Positions 53,728-64,000 of a DNA stretch of 64,000 nt are shown piece by piece. The position numbers and the translations under genes were made by a program. Below the pieces are notes generated by a model. It was not told where the DNA came from. It was given only the letters and a program-made list of their open reading frames with translations, and made no database searches. Origin of the DNA: Cordylochernes scorpioides (taxonomy: Eukaryota > Arthropoda > Arachnida > Pseudoscorpiones > Chernetidae); the NCBI GenBank assembly GCA_030710605.1, contig CP092869.1, positions 9,636,552-9,700,551 of the forward strand, in the 5' to 3' direction. The stretch's first letter is position 1. Every line of letters begins with the position of its first letter.

Positions 53728-53750
53728 ATTTTTAATAATAAAGGTTTATA

Positions 53751-55040
53751 TACACAGTGTGGCAAATAAATTTTAAGAATGGGTTTGTAAAATAAAACAG
53801 AAACAAGCTAATTCAATTTCTACTATTTTTTATTCAAAATAATCCCCTCCGGATTCAATACATATGTTAAAACGATTTAATAAGGAATTAAATGCCTCTT
53901 GCAGGCCACTTTGAGGAATCGCCTCCAAAGTGCTCGTCGCAGCTCTCTGGATGGTCGGGATATCATAAAAAAAAACAACCTTTTAACTTCAATTTTATTT
54001 TTGGGAATAAATAAAAGTCACATGGTGCTAAATCAGGTGAGTACGGAGGATGAACACAGACGTTATTTTTGGCCAAAAAGCGACGAACAATGAGTGAGGA
54101 GTGACTCGGTGCATTATCATGCAGCAAACACCAACTGTCTTCATCGCGATATTCTGGACGAATGCGACGAATTCTGACAATCAAACGTTTCAAAACGTTT
54201 AAATAATACTCTCCAGTAATGGTTTGTCCAGCGGGAACAAATTATTTGTGGATAATACCTCTACTATCGAAAAAGGTAATCAGCATTGTTTTGATTTTCG
54301 ATGGCACTTTTCGCGTTTTTTGGCTTATGGAGAATTTTTTGACTTCCATTCGGCACTTTGGCGCTTTGTCTTTGGGTCATACTGAAAACACCATGTTTCC
54401 TCACCCGTAACAATTGATTTCAGGAAGTTTGAATCATTTTCATAGGCAGAAATGATGTTCCTTCAATGTGCAATTCTCAATGATTTCTGCTCGCCCGTTA
54501 AAGTGTGTGAAACAAATTTAGCACAGACTTTAGTTTTACCCAAATTTTCATGCAGAATGGTTCGAATCGTTTCTTTGTTGATGTGTAAAACCTATGCCAT
54601 CATTCTCAGGGATGCAGTGCGATTGTTTGCAACAAATTCTCGCATTTTTTCTATACTTTCTGGTGTCTTCGAAGAACTTGGTCGTCCAGTATGCTTATCA
54701 TCTTCTAGCGTATTTCTTCCATCCAAAAACGTTTGTGCCAAATGAAAACATTTTATTTACTCAAACATAACGTACGATAAACTTGCTTCATCAAAATATA
54801 TGTTTCCGATGCACGTCTACCAAGTTTTGCATTAAGTTTAATGACCGTTCTCTGTTCCATCTCAGAATTCCGACGAAAAATCGCCTGTATGGTTTTAAAG
54901 AGTTAACCAAAATGGCTGAAACAAAGCCACGCGCTAGATAAGGCTTCGAATATATATACGCATGCGCAATTTCATAACTGGCTCTGCTATTGGCTTTTAT
55001 CTAGCGCGAGTCTTAAAAATTATTTGCCACACTGTGTATA
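53751..55040 (-). mobile_element. mariner element, right copy (complete)
   Basis: Both terminal repeats visible: TACACAGTGTGGCAAATAAA at 53751 and its complement ending at 55040, with flanking TA. 1.29 kb. Confidence 0.93.
53830..54860 (-). pseudogene. mariner transposase, right copy
   Basis: Same stops and frameshifts as the left copy over most of its length, with one further 1-bp difference near 54730. Long blocks are identical in translation (for example the 76-aa catalytic block at 53963-54193). Confidence 0.92.
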
Positions 55041-55059
55041 TTTAGATTGTATAATAATA

Positions 55060-55401
55060 TATATAAAAGCAAAGATTGCCTCTCCCGTCAAAATAAACAT
55101 CTAAACTAGACTAAAACTTTTGGCTTTGTCACCGACCCGAGATGCTAGTTTTCGCGACGGCAATAGATGGCGTCTAGGTTTGACGTTATATATATATATA
55201 TTTATTTATTTATATAGATGGAACTTTTGCTAGGAGGAAATTGATATATAAAAGCAAAGGTTACCTCTCCCGTCAAAATAGACGTCAAAACTAGACGCCA
55301 TCTATTGACCGTCGCCCAAACAAGCACACCTCGGGTCAATAACAAAGCCACAAGTTTTGGTCTAGTTTTGATGTTTATTTTGACGAGAGAGAAAATCTTT
55401 G

Positions 55402-55410
<9 letters not shown>
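55060..55410. repeat. Two rep-B hairpins
   Basis: 55065-55200 and 55247-55410, with CCTCTCCCGTCAAAATA(A/G)AC ends and TTGTCACCGACCCGAG cores; followed by an (AT)n run at 55401-55436. First unique flank outside the inverted repeat. Confidence 0.75.
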
Positions 55411-55440
<30 letters not shown>

Positions 55441-55529
55441 GATACAATCTGAATAAGCCATTTTTAACCAGAAAGTTGAGTCAAAGGAAAGAACAAATAT
55501 CAGTATTTGACGCTGATGTTTTGGAAGAA

Positions 55530-55985
55530 TACAAGATAATTCAACAAAAGATAAGAAAAGATCAAATATGCGCAATAAACTCTGAGAGGAGTATTAAAAA
55601 TAATAACAGGAATCAGAACGAAACACTATAAAGGAATGACAATATATCCAGATGGCACAAGAACCTATAGGACATGTAACAACTGTCCTGGTGTGGAACT
55701 AACACCTACCCACATATTCTCATGTCCAGCAATGGCCATAGCCTTGCAGAAAATTGACATGGACCCAGAGAAGCAGCTTTACACACCCAAGATAGAGAAC
55801 ATTGCAACTGCTGTGATAGGGATCTATGGAGACATCTGAGGCTCTTCATTGGACACGACAACACAAAAACAGAAATTTGACATGGACCCAGAACAGCAGC
55901 TTTACACACCCAAGATAGAGGACATTGCGACTGCTGTGATAGAGATGTATGGAGACATCTGAGGCTCTTCACTGGACACAACAAC
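55530..55985 (+). pseudogene. I-like LINE ORF2 end plus two tail units
   Basis: GIRTKHYKGMTIYPDGTRTY then CNNCPGVELTPTHIFSCPAM zinc knuckle, ending ...IGIYGDI stop at 55839. Then one further tail unit (55875-55985) joined through ACAACACAAAAACAG. Shows the parent gene from which the arm arrays derive. Confidence 0.75.
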
Positions 55986-55999
55986 AAACCATTTTTATA

Positions 56000-56300
56000 T
56001 TTATATATATAATATAATGTATAATATTAATAAAAATAATTTCACTTCTAAGCGACACGATGTTTGATGTTAAAAGGATTTTTCTCTTTTTAACAATTTT
56101 CTTCAAGTAATATTTTTATTTATATTTCCACCTGAAATAATTAGGCCCTCAAGATACGTGAATAATGGAACAAATCTATAATTTTCTATTTTAGGAAGTC
56201 GGGGTATAGTATTCTGCGTTGGTTATTATATACTCGGAAATTTTTATAAATAAACATGTGTATTTGTTTTTTTATCTCATTATATCAGCAATATAGATAC
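56000..56300. other. No gene seen
   Basis: AT-rich. Confidence 0.5.
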
Positions 56301-57172
56301 ACACTCATGGACAAAACTTAGGAGGAAAGTCTTTGATGTCACTGCCTATCTGTTTTTATTTATTATTATTATTTTGAAGAAGACAGAGGCAATTTTGTAC
56401 ACAACTTAGTTATCTCTTATGTCTTCAATAAATATCACTGTAATATCTTTCAGAGTTATTGTTCAATATACATGCCGATATACATGCTGAAAGGTACAAC
56501 TTCCTTAAGTGTTGTCCATGAATGTATCTTTCAGAGTTATTTTCTGAATCCTAATATACATGCTAAAAAGTACAACTTCCTTAAGTTTTGTCTATGAGTG
56601 TATCTTTCAGAGTTATTGTGTGAATCCCGATATACATGCTAAAAGGTACAACTTCATTAGGTTTTCTCCATGAGTGTATACACACTTGGTTATCTCTTGT
56701 GTCTTCATTAAAGGTCACTGTAATATCTTTCAGAGTTATTGTCTGAATCCCGATATGCATGCTAAAATGTAGAACTTCCTTAAGGTTTCTCCATGAGTGT
56801 ATACACACTTGGTTATCTCATGTGTCTTCGAAAATGGTCACTGTAATATCTTTCAGAGTTATTTTCAGAATCCCGATATACATGCTAAAAGGTACAACTT
56901 GCTTAAGTTTTGTCCATGAGTGTATGCACACTTGGTTATCTCGTGTGTCTTCGAAAAAGGTCACTGTAATATCTTTCAGAGTTATTTTCAGAATCCCGAT
57001 ATACATGCTAAAAGGTACAACTTGCTTAAGTTTTGTCCATGAGTGTATACACACTTGGTTATCTCGTGTATCTTCAATAAAGGTCACTCTATTATCTTTC
57101 AGAGTTATTGTCTGAATCCCGATATACATGCTGAAAGATACAACTTCCTTAAGTTTTGTACATGAGTGTAAA
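56301..57172. mobile_element. MITE built of tandem terminal units
   Basis: Ends ACACTCATGGACAAAACTTA and GTTTTGTACATGAGTGT are inverted repeats. Inside, units of ~120 bp (ATCTTTCAGAGTTATT, GATATACATGCT, GTACAACTT, GTCCATGAGTGTATACACAC) repeat about seven times, each including an inward copy of the terminal motif. ORFs on both strands here are repeat artefacts. Confidence 0.7.
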
Positions 57173-57174
57173 TA

Positions 57175-57600
57175 CCTATGATGATATTAGGGGATCATTC
57201 AGAGTTCACTACAGAATATTAGGATTGAAAAAAGCTGTAACATTTTTATAAGAACAATAATCACTCAGAATTGAATAAAGTAAATACACTAGGGGTGTTG
57301 GGCAAGTGTATTTTTATTGTTGTGAAACCTAAGCGTTAGATCTCTCTAGTACCTGTTAAAGATCGCCTTTTCTCGAAAGCTTGATCCCTTTCTAACAATA
57401 ATTTCTCTGCTCAGTCATACTCTTGTATTCACTTTGATATCTTTAATATTACACTTCATTTCTGCCTTTACAATTCATTAAAATTAACAAGCAGTTAAGG
57501 GCCAGGTTTCTTTACTTTTTGTTTTTGTTTTTCTGGCTAAGATGCCCTTCAACAGGAGAACTAGAAGTATGACTTTCAGCTATATCCTTTATATATAAAT
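57175..57600. other. No gene seen
   Basis: 57340-57400 has CCTGTTAAAGATCGCC...CTCGAAAGCTTG, a distant hammerhead-like remnant. Confidence 0.4.
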
Positions 57601-57665
57601 ATGGTGTCGCTGGAGACCTGCTGGTGATTCTCCACCAAACTCTGCAGCGCTGGTAGAGGCGCCAT
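57601..57665 (-). other. ATG-starting segment shared with LINE-derived ORF
   Basis: Minus strand reads MAPLPALQSLVENHQQVSSD, homologous to the first ~22 residues of 37212-37622 and to 21820-21890, but here without the LINE part after it. Confidence 0.45.
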
Positions 57666-57715
57666 GTTCTTTGTAAATTGTATCATGCATATATAAAATC
57701 ATCTTATATATATAT

Positions 57716-57995
57716 GTTATATAAAAATATTATTTTGTTTAAAATTATATATCATAGATTCAAATATTCTGTTAAATCGACCGCCAGAGGTCACGATTTG
57801 CATATAAAAACCGATTGTTGTTGTTTCCCGCGGGCCGGCTCAAATCTTTGTAAATTATGTAAAAATCTTTTGTTTTCCTTGTTCTACTCGCCTTAAGCCA
57901 GGCAGTACTTTTACCAAATTACGCTTTTCATATATATTCCTTAACTCAAATAAAGAAATATCTGATAAAAACTATTTTATTATTCCCACGACTGC
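57716..57995 (+). mobile_element. rep-A copy
   Basis: Begins ATGTTATATAAAAATATTAT; has CGACCGCCAGAGGTCACG. The 3' end is unclear. Confidence 0.7.
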
Positions 57996-58189
57996 AAAAC
58001 AATATCGTAACATACTCATTTATACCAAAATAAAGCAACAAATAATAATAATTTAATATATCAATTGTAATTACAGAATACAACAGAAATATTTTTATAT
58101 ATATATAATATATATATAAATACATAAATAGAGTTGGTTCCTTTGACAATATTTGGCGTATATGGACTAACTACAACATATAAATAAAT

Positions 58190-58320
58190 ATGTTCATAAA
58201 GGGCACATCTTGGATTAAATAAATAATCTTTTATTTCCGATATTTCAATGGGCTAAACGGCCATCTTTTTCAAGGATCTCATCCCCTCTCGCGGCAAGCC
58301 GCGCATTACACTTGAGACAC
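58190..58320 (-). repeat. Penelope-type terminus, another family
   Basis: Minus strand: GATCCTTGAAAAAGATGGCC, then GTTTAGCCCATTGAAATATC, then GGAAATAAA. Same stem-loop architecture as rep-C (TGGCC-loop-GCCCA, then GAAA, then AATAAA) with different sequence. Followed by (AT)n at 58327-58368. Confidence 0.5.
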
Positions 58321-58334
58321 GGGCGTCTCACAAT

Positions 58335-58368
<34 letters not shown>

Positions 58369-58379
58369 GCAACTACTTG

Positions 58380-58625
58380 AAGTTATTCTGATAGAAAACA
58401 TTGTCATCGTGTCGGCTCAGAATATGCTAATTTATCCAATAAAAGTCAAATTTACATATTCTAGTGTTTTGAAAATATTCATGAGAATTAAATATTAATG
58501 AATTTCTATCTTCACATTCCTTTACTACTAATAATAGAAAAATGATAAATTCTCTGTGTTAAAACATTCTTCTTTTGGCAAATATTTACTTAGGAAAAGC
58601 TGAGTGAAGCCGGGATTTCTGTCTA
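58380..58625 (+). repeat. Possible Helitron 3' end
   Basis: Ends GTGAAGCCGGGATTTC then TGTCTAGTT; a weak hairpin before CTAG. Fragment only. Confidence 0.3.
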
Positions 58626-58689
58626 GTTAGATATAATAGTAAAAAGGTAACTTTTTATCTCCCGTATTGTTGAATAACTGTATAATTAA

Positions 58690-58795
58690 TATCCTGAAGA
58701 TGAGGATGCCTGGCCGGTATACATATTTCTGTGAAAAATAGATACTTTGGCCAGTTAGAGTTAGTTATTTTTCACAGAAATATGTATAATTAATC
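58690..58795. repeat. Hairpin
   Basis: TATACATATTTCTGTGAAAA and its complement around GATACTTTGGCCAGTTAGAG. Confidence 0.7.
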
Positions 58796-58984
58796 ATGAA
58801 ATAAGATACACTCTGTGACCACTAGTAAAACAGACACCTTCTTTCTTTAAGATATGTATAATTGATGTTATACTTACAAATTGCAACAAATAAATACTTA
58901 AAAGAAAATGGATAGTCCGTTATATGCTAATTTTAATTAGTACACACATTCATTTTTTAAAAATATTCCTAAATATATATATAT

Positions 58985-59410
58985 TAGATAGTAAAAAGGC
59001 ATATATTGAATTGAATAAAAGATTTATTTGTCAATAATTCGGTTGGCTGAACGCCAACCTTTATCAAGGTATTACATTTTTGTATAAAATGCCTTTTTAT
59101 TATCTAATGATTTAAGTATGGATTGCTCTATTTTCAGAAATATATATATATATTTTTTTGAAAATAGAGCAATTCATATTATTTAATTCATTAGATAATA
59201 AAAAGGCATATATTGGATTTAATAAAATATTTATTTTGCCAATATTTCGGCTGGCTGAACGCCAACCTTTATCGAGGCATTACATTTTTGTATACACCTG
59301 TATATACAAAAATGTAATGCCTCGATAAAGGTTGGCGTTCAGCCAGCCGAAATATTGGCAAAATAAATATTTTATTAAATCCAATATATGCCTTTTTATT
59401 ATCTAATATA
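58985..59410. mobile_element. rep-C half copy and rep-C hairpin
   Basis: 58985-59105 is one terminus with the variant ACCTTGATAAAGGTTGGCG (minus strand). 59140-59410 is a full inverted pair like 43150-43440. Confidence 0.75.
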
Positions 59411-59419
59411 TATATATAA

Positions 59420-60235
59420 TTAATTGAAAAGGCATATATTGAATCAAAATATCATTTATTTACCTATATTTTGATCCTATATATGCCTTTTTAATTAAAT
59501 ATCTATATATGGATTGCTATATTTTCAATATATATATATGCCTTTTATATTAGAGATCTATTTATGGATTGGTCTATTTAAAAAATATATTTATATATTA
59601 TATTAAATTTCGTAGAAGTGCGCGCGCAAAAGAACGAAGAATGGATCTAAGTTTGGATTGTTTATAAGTTTAAAAACCACCTCACAACCTACACATATAC
59701 CATAAATATTTCTGAAATAGGATATGCTATTAAATAAAATATATTTACATATAGAATTTCAGCCAATTTATCCTCTTACGGGGAATAAAATTATAATATA
59801 TGTAAATATATCACAAACCTATTTCTATATTGATAGGAAATATTTAAAATCAGTGTGTGGGGGTTTAAAGGAATAAATGGATCTGATATGCAATGTTTAT
59901 TCCGTGGGAGTTATGCAAATCTAATCCCTACCTTTTAATAAACATATAAATAGAACCATTAAAAAAAAAAGGTTTTCTTGTAATTCGTTCAGATTTATAT
60001 ATATGGACTTGATACAACATTTTAAAGATAAATGGGGTTTTAAATGACTATGGTTATTATTGAATTGATTGCCATCAATCTTAAGATTTATATTTGAGAT
60101 TTTATTTTACTTATCCTTTTATTAGTCTGATTTAGACAAGATGTTGGAGGTCGAGCTCATAAAGAAGTTCAAGAACTCTTCTTGGTTCTCTGTACAGGGA
60201 TCTTTTGTCCTTTTCCATACAATTTATAGTATATT
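59420..60235. other. AT-rich, no gene seen
   Basis: 60115-60196 is the partner of the repeat at 26814-26890. Nothing else identified. Confidence 0.5.
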
Positions 60236-60239
60236 TGTT

Positions 60240-60495
60240 TTTAAAATAGAGTAATCCATATTTAATTCATTAGATAATAAAAATACATATATTGGATTTT
60301 ATAAAATATTTTTTGCCAATATTTCGGCTGGTTGAACGCCAACCTTTATCGAGGCATTACATCTTTGTATACACTGTATAATGTATACAAGTGTATACAA
60401 AAATGTAATGCCTCGATAAAGGTTGGCGTTCAACCAGCCGAAATATTGGCAAAAAATATTTTATTGAATCCAATATATGCCTTTTTATTATCTAA
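60240..60495. mobile_element. rep-C hairpin element
   Basis: Inverted termini around a ~20-nt centre (CACTGTATAATGTATACAAG). Confidence 0.75.
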
Positions 60496-60499
60496 TTTA

Positions 60500-61075
60500 G
60501 TATATGTTGGGGAATGGCCTCTTCGGGTTTGCACCTAGTGCACATGGGGAAGCTTTTGGCCCCCTCTTTATAGACTAGAGGGCGCAGGTGACCAGATTTC
60601 CATCTGGAGATAATATTGTGATATTTGGAATGCCTATTTTGATGTATATTGGACTTATTATAAAGCTATAAAGTGCCTTAATATATAATGAATGGAAGCA
60701 TCAAAGAAAGAATGTTTCTTTTCATAAATATAAAACAAACTTCTATTGTCCTTACAGAAATAGAAAAAAAATATATTGGAAGGGGATACATTTCAACTAT
60801 TCTCATTGTATTTAAAAAAACGAGAATTGTTGATATTTATTCCGATAGATGGCGCAAGCCATCAACAACTTTCAGTTTCACGATAAGGAGATGCCTTTTT
60901 TCATAATTTATGCACCTTATCCCAGTACAATATTATATTTGTACTATTTTTATTTTTTCAATCATGATGCACTAGCGCGCCATCTGTAATGAAAATTCGA
61001 AACTATTTTAGACGCGTAAGATTCTTTTTTGAAATTAAACAATTTCACTACAATAAACAATTAAACTATTTTTTC
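60500..61075. repeat. Mixed repeat fragments
   Basis: 60570-60600 has ACTAGAGGGCGCAGG. 60725-60790 is a rep-F fragment. 60830-60910 is a Penelope-type tail (GATGGCGCAAGCCATCAACA). 60970-61040 matches 32990-33060 (GCGCGCCATCTGT...GAAAATTCGAAACTATTTTA). Confidence 0.5.
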
Positions 61076-61079
61076 AAGT

Positions 61080-61460
61080 TATAAATTTAGTTAATATTAC
61101 TACTATAAAAGGGCTTTGAGACCTGAAAATATTTTATCCATGAATGCTGTTTACCAAATGAGATTGATGAATATTTAAGGTAGGTATGCAGGATAGGTGT
61201 AGAGATGACAACACTTGCCAGGCAGGTGCTAGGTAGGCGACAACTAGCATTGTCTCAGTCGCCAGGAATAGATTCCCTTTCATCAAACACGGCTTCTCAC
61301 TCCGCGTTTCCCTTCTTCTAAATGAGGCTGCTAACATCTGAAAACCTTTTCTTTAAGGTAAGAAATCTTATTTCTTCTAAAGAAACTTTTATTGAACCTT
61401 TTAGAGACTGGTAATCAAATAATGAGCTATAATACAATACAATATAATGCGGCTTGTGAT
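61080..61460. other. Unidentified, less AT-rich segment
   Basis: 61160-61340 contains an open frame on the minus strand (MLAASFRRRETRSEKPCLMK...) with no recognised motif. Possibly the 5' part of a retroelement. Confidence 0.3.
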
Positions 61461-61464
61461 TGTA

Positions 61465-61690
61465 AAACGACATTTGAAAATTTTCCCGCATGTGTTTCTT
61501 TAGAACGAAAAATCAAAATTTATTTCAAGGAGAAATGATGACCATTTCTAACCTTAGCGATGAAGGATGAATTGTGAAGAGTAATGATGAACGGTTAGAA
61601 ATGGTTGTAATTTCTCCTTGAAATAAATTTTGATTTTTCGTTCAAAAGAAACCCATGCGGGAAAATTTTCAAATTTCGTAAATATTTACC
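61465..61690. repeat. Inverted-repeat element
   Basis: Arms of ~85 bp (TTGAAAATTTTCCCGCATG, GAACGAAAAATCAAAATTTA) facing each other around a ~50-nt centre. A half copy is at 31600-31810. Confidence 0.75.
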
Positions 61691-61699
61691 TATTTGCGT

Positions 61700-62445
61700 G
61701 TGTTGTCTCGATGTGATTTGTATAATACTTGTTTTATATGGATTTTTTAATAGGAATTTTTGAGACTGTATTTCTACCTAATCCTTTTTCTTGATACCTT
61801 GTTATTTCTCATGATGATATCATATTTAACGAACTAAAAGTCAATATAGGAGAGATAGAACTGTATATATAATGCAGGTAACTAATTATAAAAAGAACTC
61901 AATTCTGCCATAAACTTGGGGATTTCCTATATATTTATTTGGTCAGGATATGCCTTCTTTATTTTTAATATCAACACCTGACCTTTTTATTATTTTTTTC
62001 TATTGTTTTCTCATTTATTTATATTTGTACTTATATTTATTTAGCAGTTACTGCTGAATATGCTATAGATGACTCTGCTAGTTTCTTCTTTCTCTAGATA
62101 ATGCCATTAAATTTGATAAAATATATTAAGGTGTATTAATATTTAAAGGGAAAATAAAATTTATTGAAGCTTAAGATTCTAATATAAATCCTGACCATAT
62201 TGTCTCTATGATTGTTTGAGTTTAGAAGGGCGGTCTAAAGAATATCTAAATTTCTAAATATGAATTTGCCATATATTCTATATGTTAAGCATATACTGGG
62301 TTCATTATGATCGCATAAATCTGAAACGTAGTCTATCCATGATGGAACATGTTATATTTCACACTCAAATAAGTCAATTTTCATGATGTGATTCAATACC
62401 TTTTGTAGATATATTCTGAATTATATAGAAACAAATATATTTTAA
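61700..62445. other. AT-rich, no gene seen
   Basis: Nothing recognised. Confidence 0.5.
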
Positions 62446-62449
62446 GAAG

Positions 62450-62740
62450 GAGGGGGAGCAGTAACAAGCTCACTAAAAAACCTGGGCTCAGCTGGCCTGG
62501 CTGATAGTACCCTGTAAGGGCTCCTGGGATACAGGATGAGCAGCGTTTGTACTCCATGTTAGGAGCGGCTGCACATGGTGTCTGTTCCTCATGTCAGAGG
62601 CGGTCATTTATTTTGGAGTTGAGTCAGTGGCCTGCCACTGAGTAGTGCTCCCAGTCTTAATGACAAAGGCAGACGCATTCTACTTCACCCAGTACTCTAA
62701 TATGATTGAGTGGAAATGAGGAAGAAGAAGAAGAAACTGA
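62450..62740 (+). repeat. Dispersed retroelement tail, copy 3
   Basis: Longest copy: CCTGGGCTCAGCTGGCCTGG, then CCTGTAAGGGCTCCTGGGAT, the CACTGAGTAGTGCTCC block and a GAAGAAGAAGAAG end. The less AT-rich composition and microsatellite tail suggest a non-LTR 3' untranslated region. Confidence 0.6.
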
Positions 62741-62975
62741 TAATTTATATTATTCTTAATGTACATATTGCCAGACTTTCCCTTCTTTTGTACACAGTTC
62801 TTTTTTCTCTCTTTCTCCTTGTTAATATCATATGACCATTCTATTCACGGCCTAAAATCAAGAAATTGGATTGGCCAAATATCAGGGAACAAGTTAAATC
62901 AATGTTTAGTTGATTTCCTTTATTATACTGATTAATTTTTAATGCCTTGCCAAATGTTTTAATTTTTGTTCGCTC

Positions 62976-63013
62976 CTGACGAGGACAAAAGATTTTTGTC
63001 GAAACCTCGAGGT
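62976..63013 (+). ncRNA. Hammerhead-like motif with long stem II
   Basis: Core CTGACGA (only the variable seventh core position differs from CTGATGA), one extra G, perfect 7-bp stem II GACAAAA/TTTTGTC, GAAA, then palindromic ACCTCGAGGT as stem III. Stem I is not convincing. Followed by AATAAA. Confidence 0.55.
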
Positions 63014-63161
63014 AATAAAAATATTTTTTGGACGAAGTAACTTTATTTACAAGAAAATAAACTAAGGGTGTAAATAAAATATATTTATATTGTCAATTGT
63101 CTAGAGAGGTTCTAGAATGCTATAAGTTGTTTGCTAAATATTTCAAACAATTAGAGAATCA

Positions 63162-63205
63162 ATGACGAGCGCCAACAGCGCGAAACTCGTTCGTGGATGG
63201 CTTTT
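63162..63205 (+). ncRNA. Degenerate hammerhead, same family as 29403
   Basis: ATGACGAGCGCCAACAGCGC then GAAACTCGTTCGTGG: stem II and GAAA kept, first core C lost and stem I partner changed. The downstream ~80 bp match 29445-29500. Confidence 0.6.
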
Positions 63206-63499
63206 CTTGATTTATCAAGAAATTGGGTTGGCCAAATAACACGGAGCAAGCTAAATAAACGCTCTGCCATCTAAAAAGCACATTTGCTCGTGGTCAGGAG
63301 ATGCCTTCTTTATTTTTAGAATCAATGATATTTCAAACAATCAGAGAATTAAGTAATTTTCTACAGCTCTTACTACAATGGAAAAGAAATATTGCAATAA
63401 GGGCAGTATAAAATTGCTTATTTTTTAAAAGAATCATACGTGTCTATAATAGTTTCATATTCTCATAACAGATGGCGCGATAATGCATCATATATACTC

Positions 63500-63926
63500 T
63501 ATAACAAAAAGCACCAAGAAGTCAGATTTATATGAAAATACGTATACAAAGAGGTTTCGACCAAACATGCAAATGATTGAAATTTGGTGGCCGATTTATG
63601 CAAAGCAAGAGCTCAAGCGCAACTGAACTGCCCATCCAGCACGAGCATTCTAGACTCAATATTCGGCGCGGCACGAGCTGATTTTCAGAATTTCCGTTTA
63701 CTATTTCAGCAGTACGCCTATTTCTACTGTATCAATGCCTCACCGAAAGATTCGTGCTCATTACGAACATATGTCAGAGTTTGAAACTGGTCGTGCCATT
63801 GGATTGAAAGAGGCTGGTTGGTCTAATCGACTAATCGCGCGACATCTGTGTCGAAGTGATGCGGCTATTTGGCGATGTTGGCACACAAAATTGGGTTTAT
63901 ACATTAAACCATTCTGGGAATTATAA
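63500..63926 (+). mobile_element. Tc1-type element fragment at right edge
   Basis: 5' untranslated region plus the start of a second, different Tc1-type transposase. Homology to the family stops at about 63885. Confidence 0.7.
63735..63890 (+). pseudogene. Tc1-type transposase N-terminus (truncated)
   Basis: MPHRKIRAHYEHMSEFETGR then AIGLKEAGWSNRLIARHLCR and SDAAIWRCW: the first paired-type helix-turn-helix that binds the terminal repeats. Truncated after ~52 residues, with no catalytic domain. Unrelated at sequence level to the transposase at 7271-8176. Confidence 0.85.
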
Positions 63927-64000
63927 TTAACAATATATATAACAAAGCCTTTATTAAGACACCAGTCAAATTCTACTCTCTCATTGCCGGCTTACAACGA
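63927..64000. other. Window edge, unassigned
   Basis: Contains CATTGCCGGCTTACAACGA; too short to assign. Confidence 0.4.

Larger units (their letters stand above)
33073..54927. repeat. Right arm of giant inverted repeat
   Basis: Reverse complement of 1-26713 with indels. Right-only insertions lie at 46437-46830, 47175-47485, about 48150-49275, and 51193-51860. The left-only insertions have no counterpart here. The outer end at 54927 is set only by the window start on the other side. Confidence 0.95.

Noticed and set aside
56581-57129. ORFs on both strands between 56581 and 57129
   Set aside because: Repeat-derived peptides from the ~120-bp MITE units.
1-64000. Integrated virus or bacterial defence/toxin system
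   Set aside because: No capsid, envelope, viral polymerase, restriction, toxin or antitoxin motifs seen; all RTs belong to non-LTR or Penelope-like elements.

Overview
The window is AT-rich, non-coding-looking animal DNA made almost entirely of transposable elements and satellites. Eukaryotic retroelements (Penelope-like, R1-like and I-like), Tc1/mariner elements, tRNA-derived SINEs and U6 snRNA-derived repeats rule out a prokaryote. The mix fits an arthropod, perhaps a chelicerate, but that is inference from element style only. No complete ordinary host gene is visible. The best host-like coding piece is a GC-rich 48-codon first exon ending at a splice donor.

Layout. Bases 1-26713 and 33073-54927 are the two arms of one very large inverted repeat. 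Aligned stretches differ by only about 1-2% where I compared them by eye, but large insertions are present in one arm and absent from the other. A run of exactly 100 N (26714-26813) sits at the inner end of the left arm. The structure may therefore be a real palindrome, or two haplotype contigs scaffolded head to head. A 6.3-kb non-palindromic spacer (26814-33072) and a unique right flank (54928-64000) complete the window. The left arm runs off the window start.

Shared by both arms, from outside in: a decayed mariner; non-autonomous repeats (called rep-A, rep-B, rep-C and rep-F here); LINE remnants; tRNA-derived SINEs; a 1.5-kb Tc1 element; tandem arrays made from the 3' tail of a LINE; a 66-bp array derived from the first half of U6 snRNA; the GC-rich exon with a CTCF-like site just before its ATG; and a 44-bp satellite (about 28 copies left, a few right).

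Arm-specific insertions. Left only: a 4.2-kb segment with an intact 793-aa Penelope-like ORF whose GIY-YIG endonuclease is N-terminal; a 2.8-kb segment with an R1-like reverse transcriptase; and a 178-bp piece flanked by a 15-bp duplication. Right only: a truncated Penelope-like element carrying a hammerhead ribozyme and a 13-bp duplication; a 311-bp TG...CA element with a 5-bp duplication; and a pogo-like MITE in a TA site. Several have a clean empty site in the other arm.

Spacer and right flank: hammerhead-bearing repeats, an I-like LINE fragment with a 13-bp duplication, paired pogo-like MITEs, Helitron-like sequence, another MITE built from tandem terminal units, and a truncated Tc1 at the right edge. 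Boundaries of repeats are read by eye and are good to roughly 5-20 bp unless a target-site duplication fixes them. rep-A: ~375-bp MITE-like element with ends like ATGTTATATAAA. rep-B: hairpin with ends like CCTCTCCCGTCAAAAT. rep-C: inverted pair of Penelope-type termini. rep-F: ~200-bp dispersed repeat with an 8-bp GGGAGGG/CCCTCCC hairpin.
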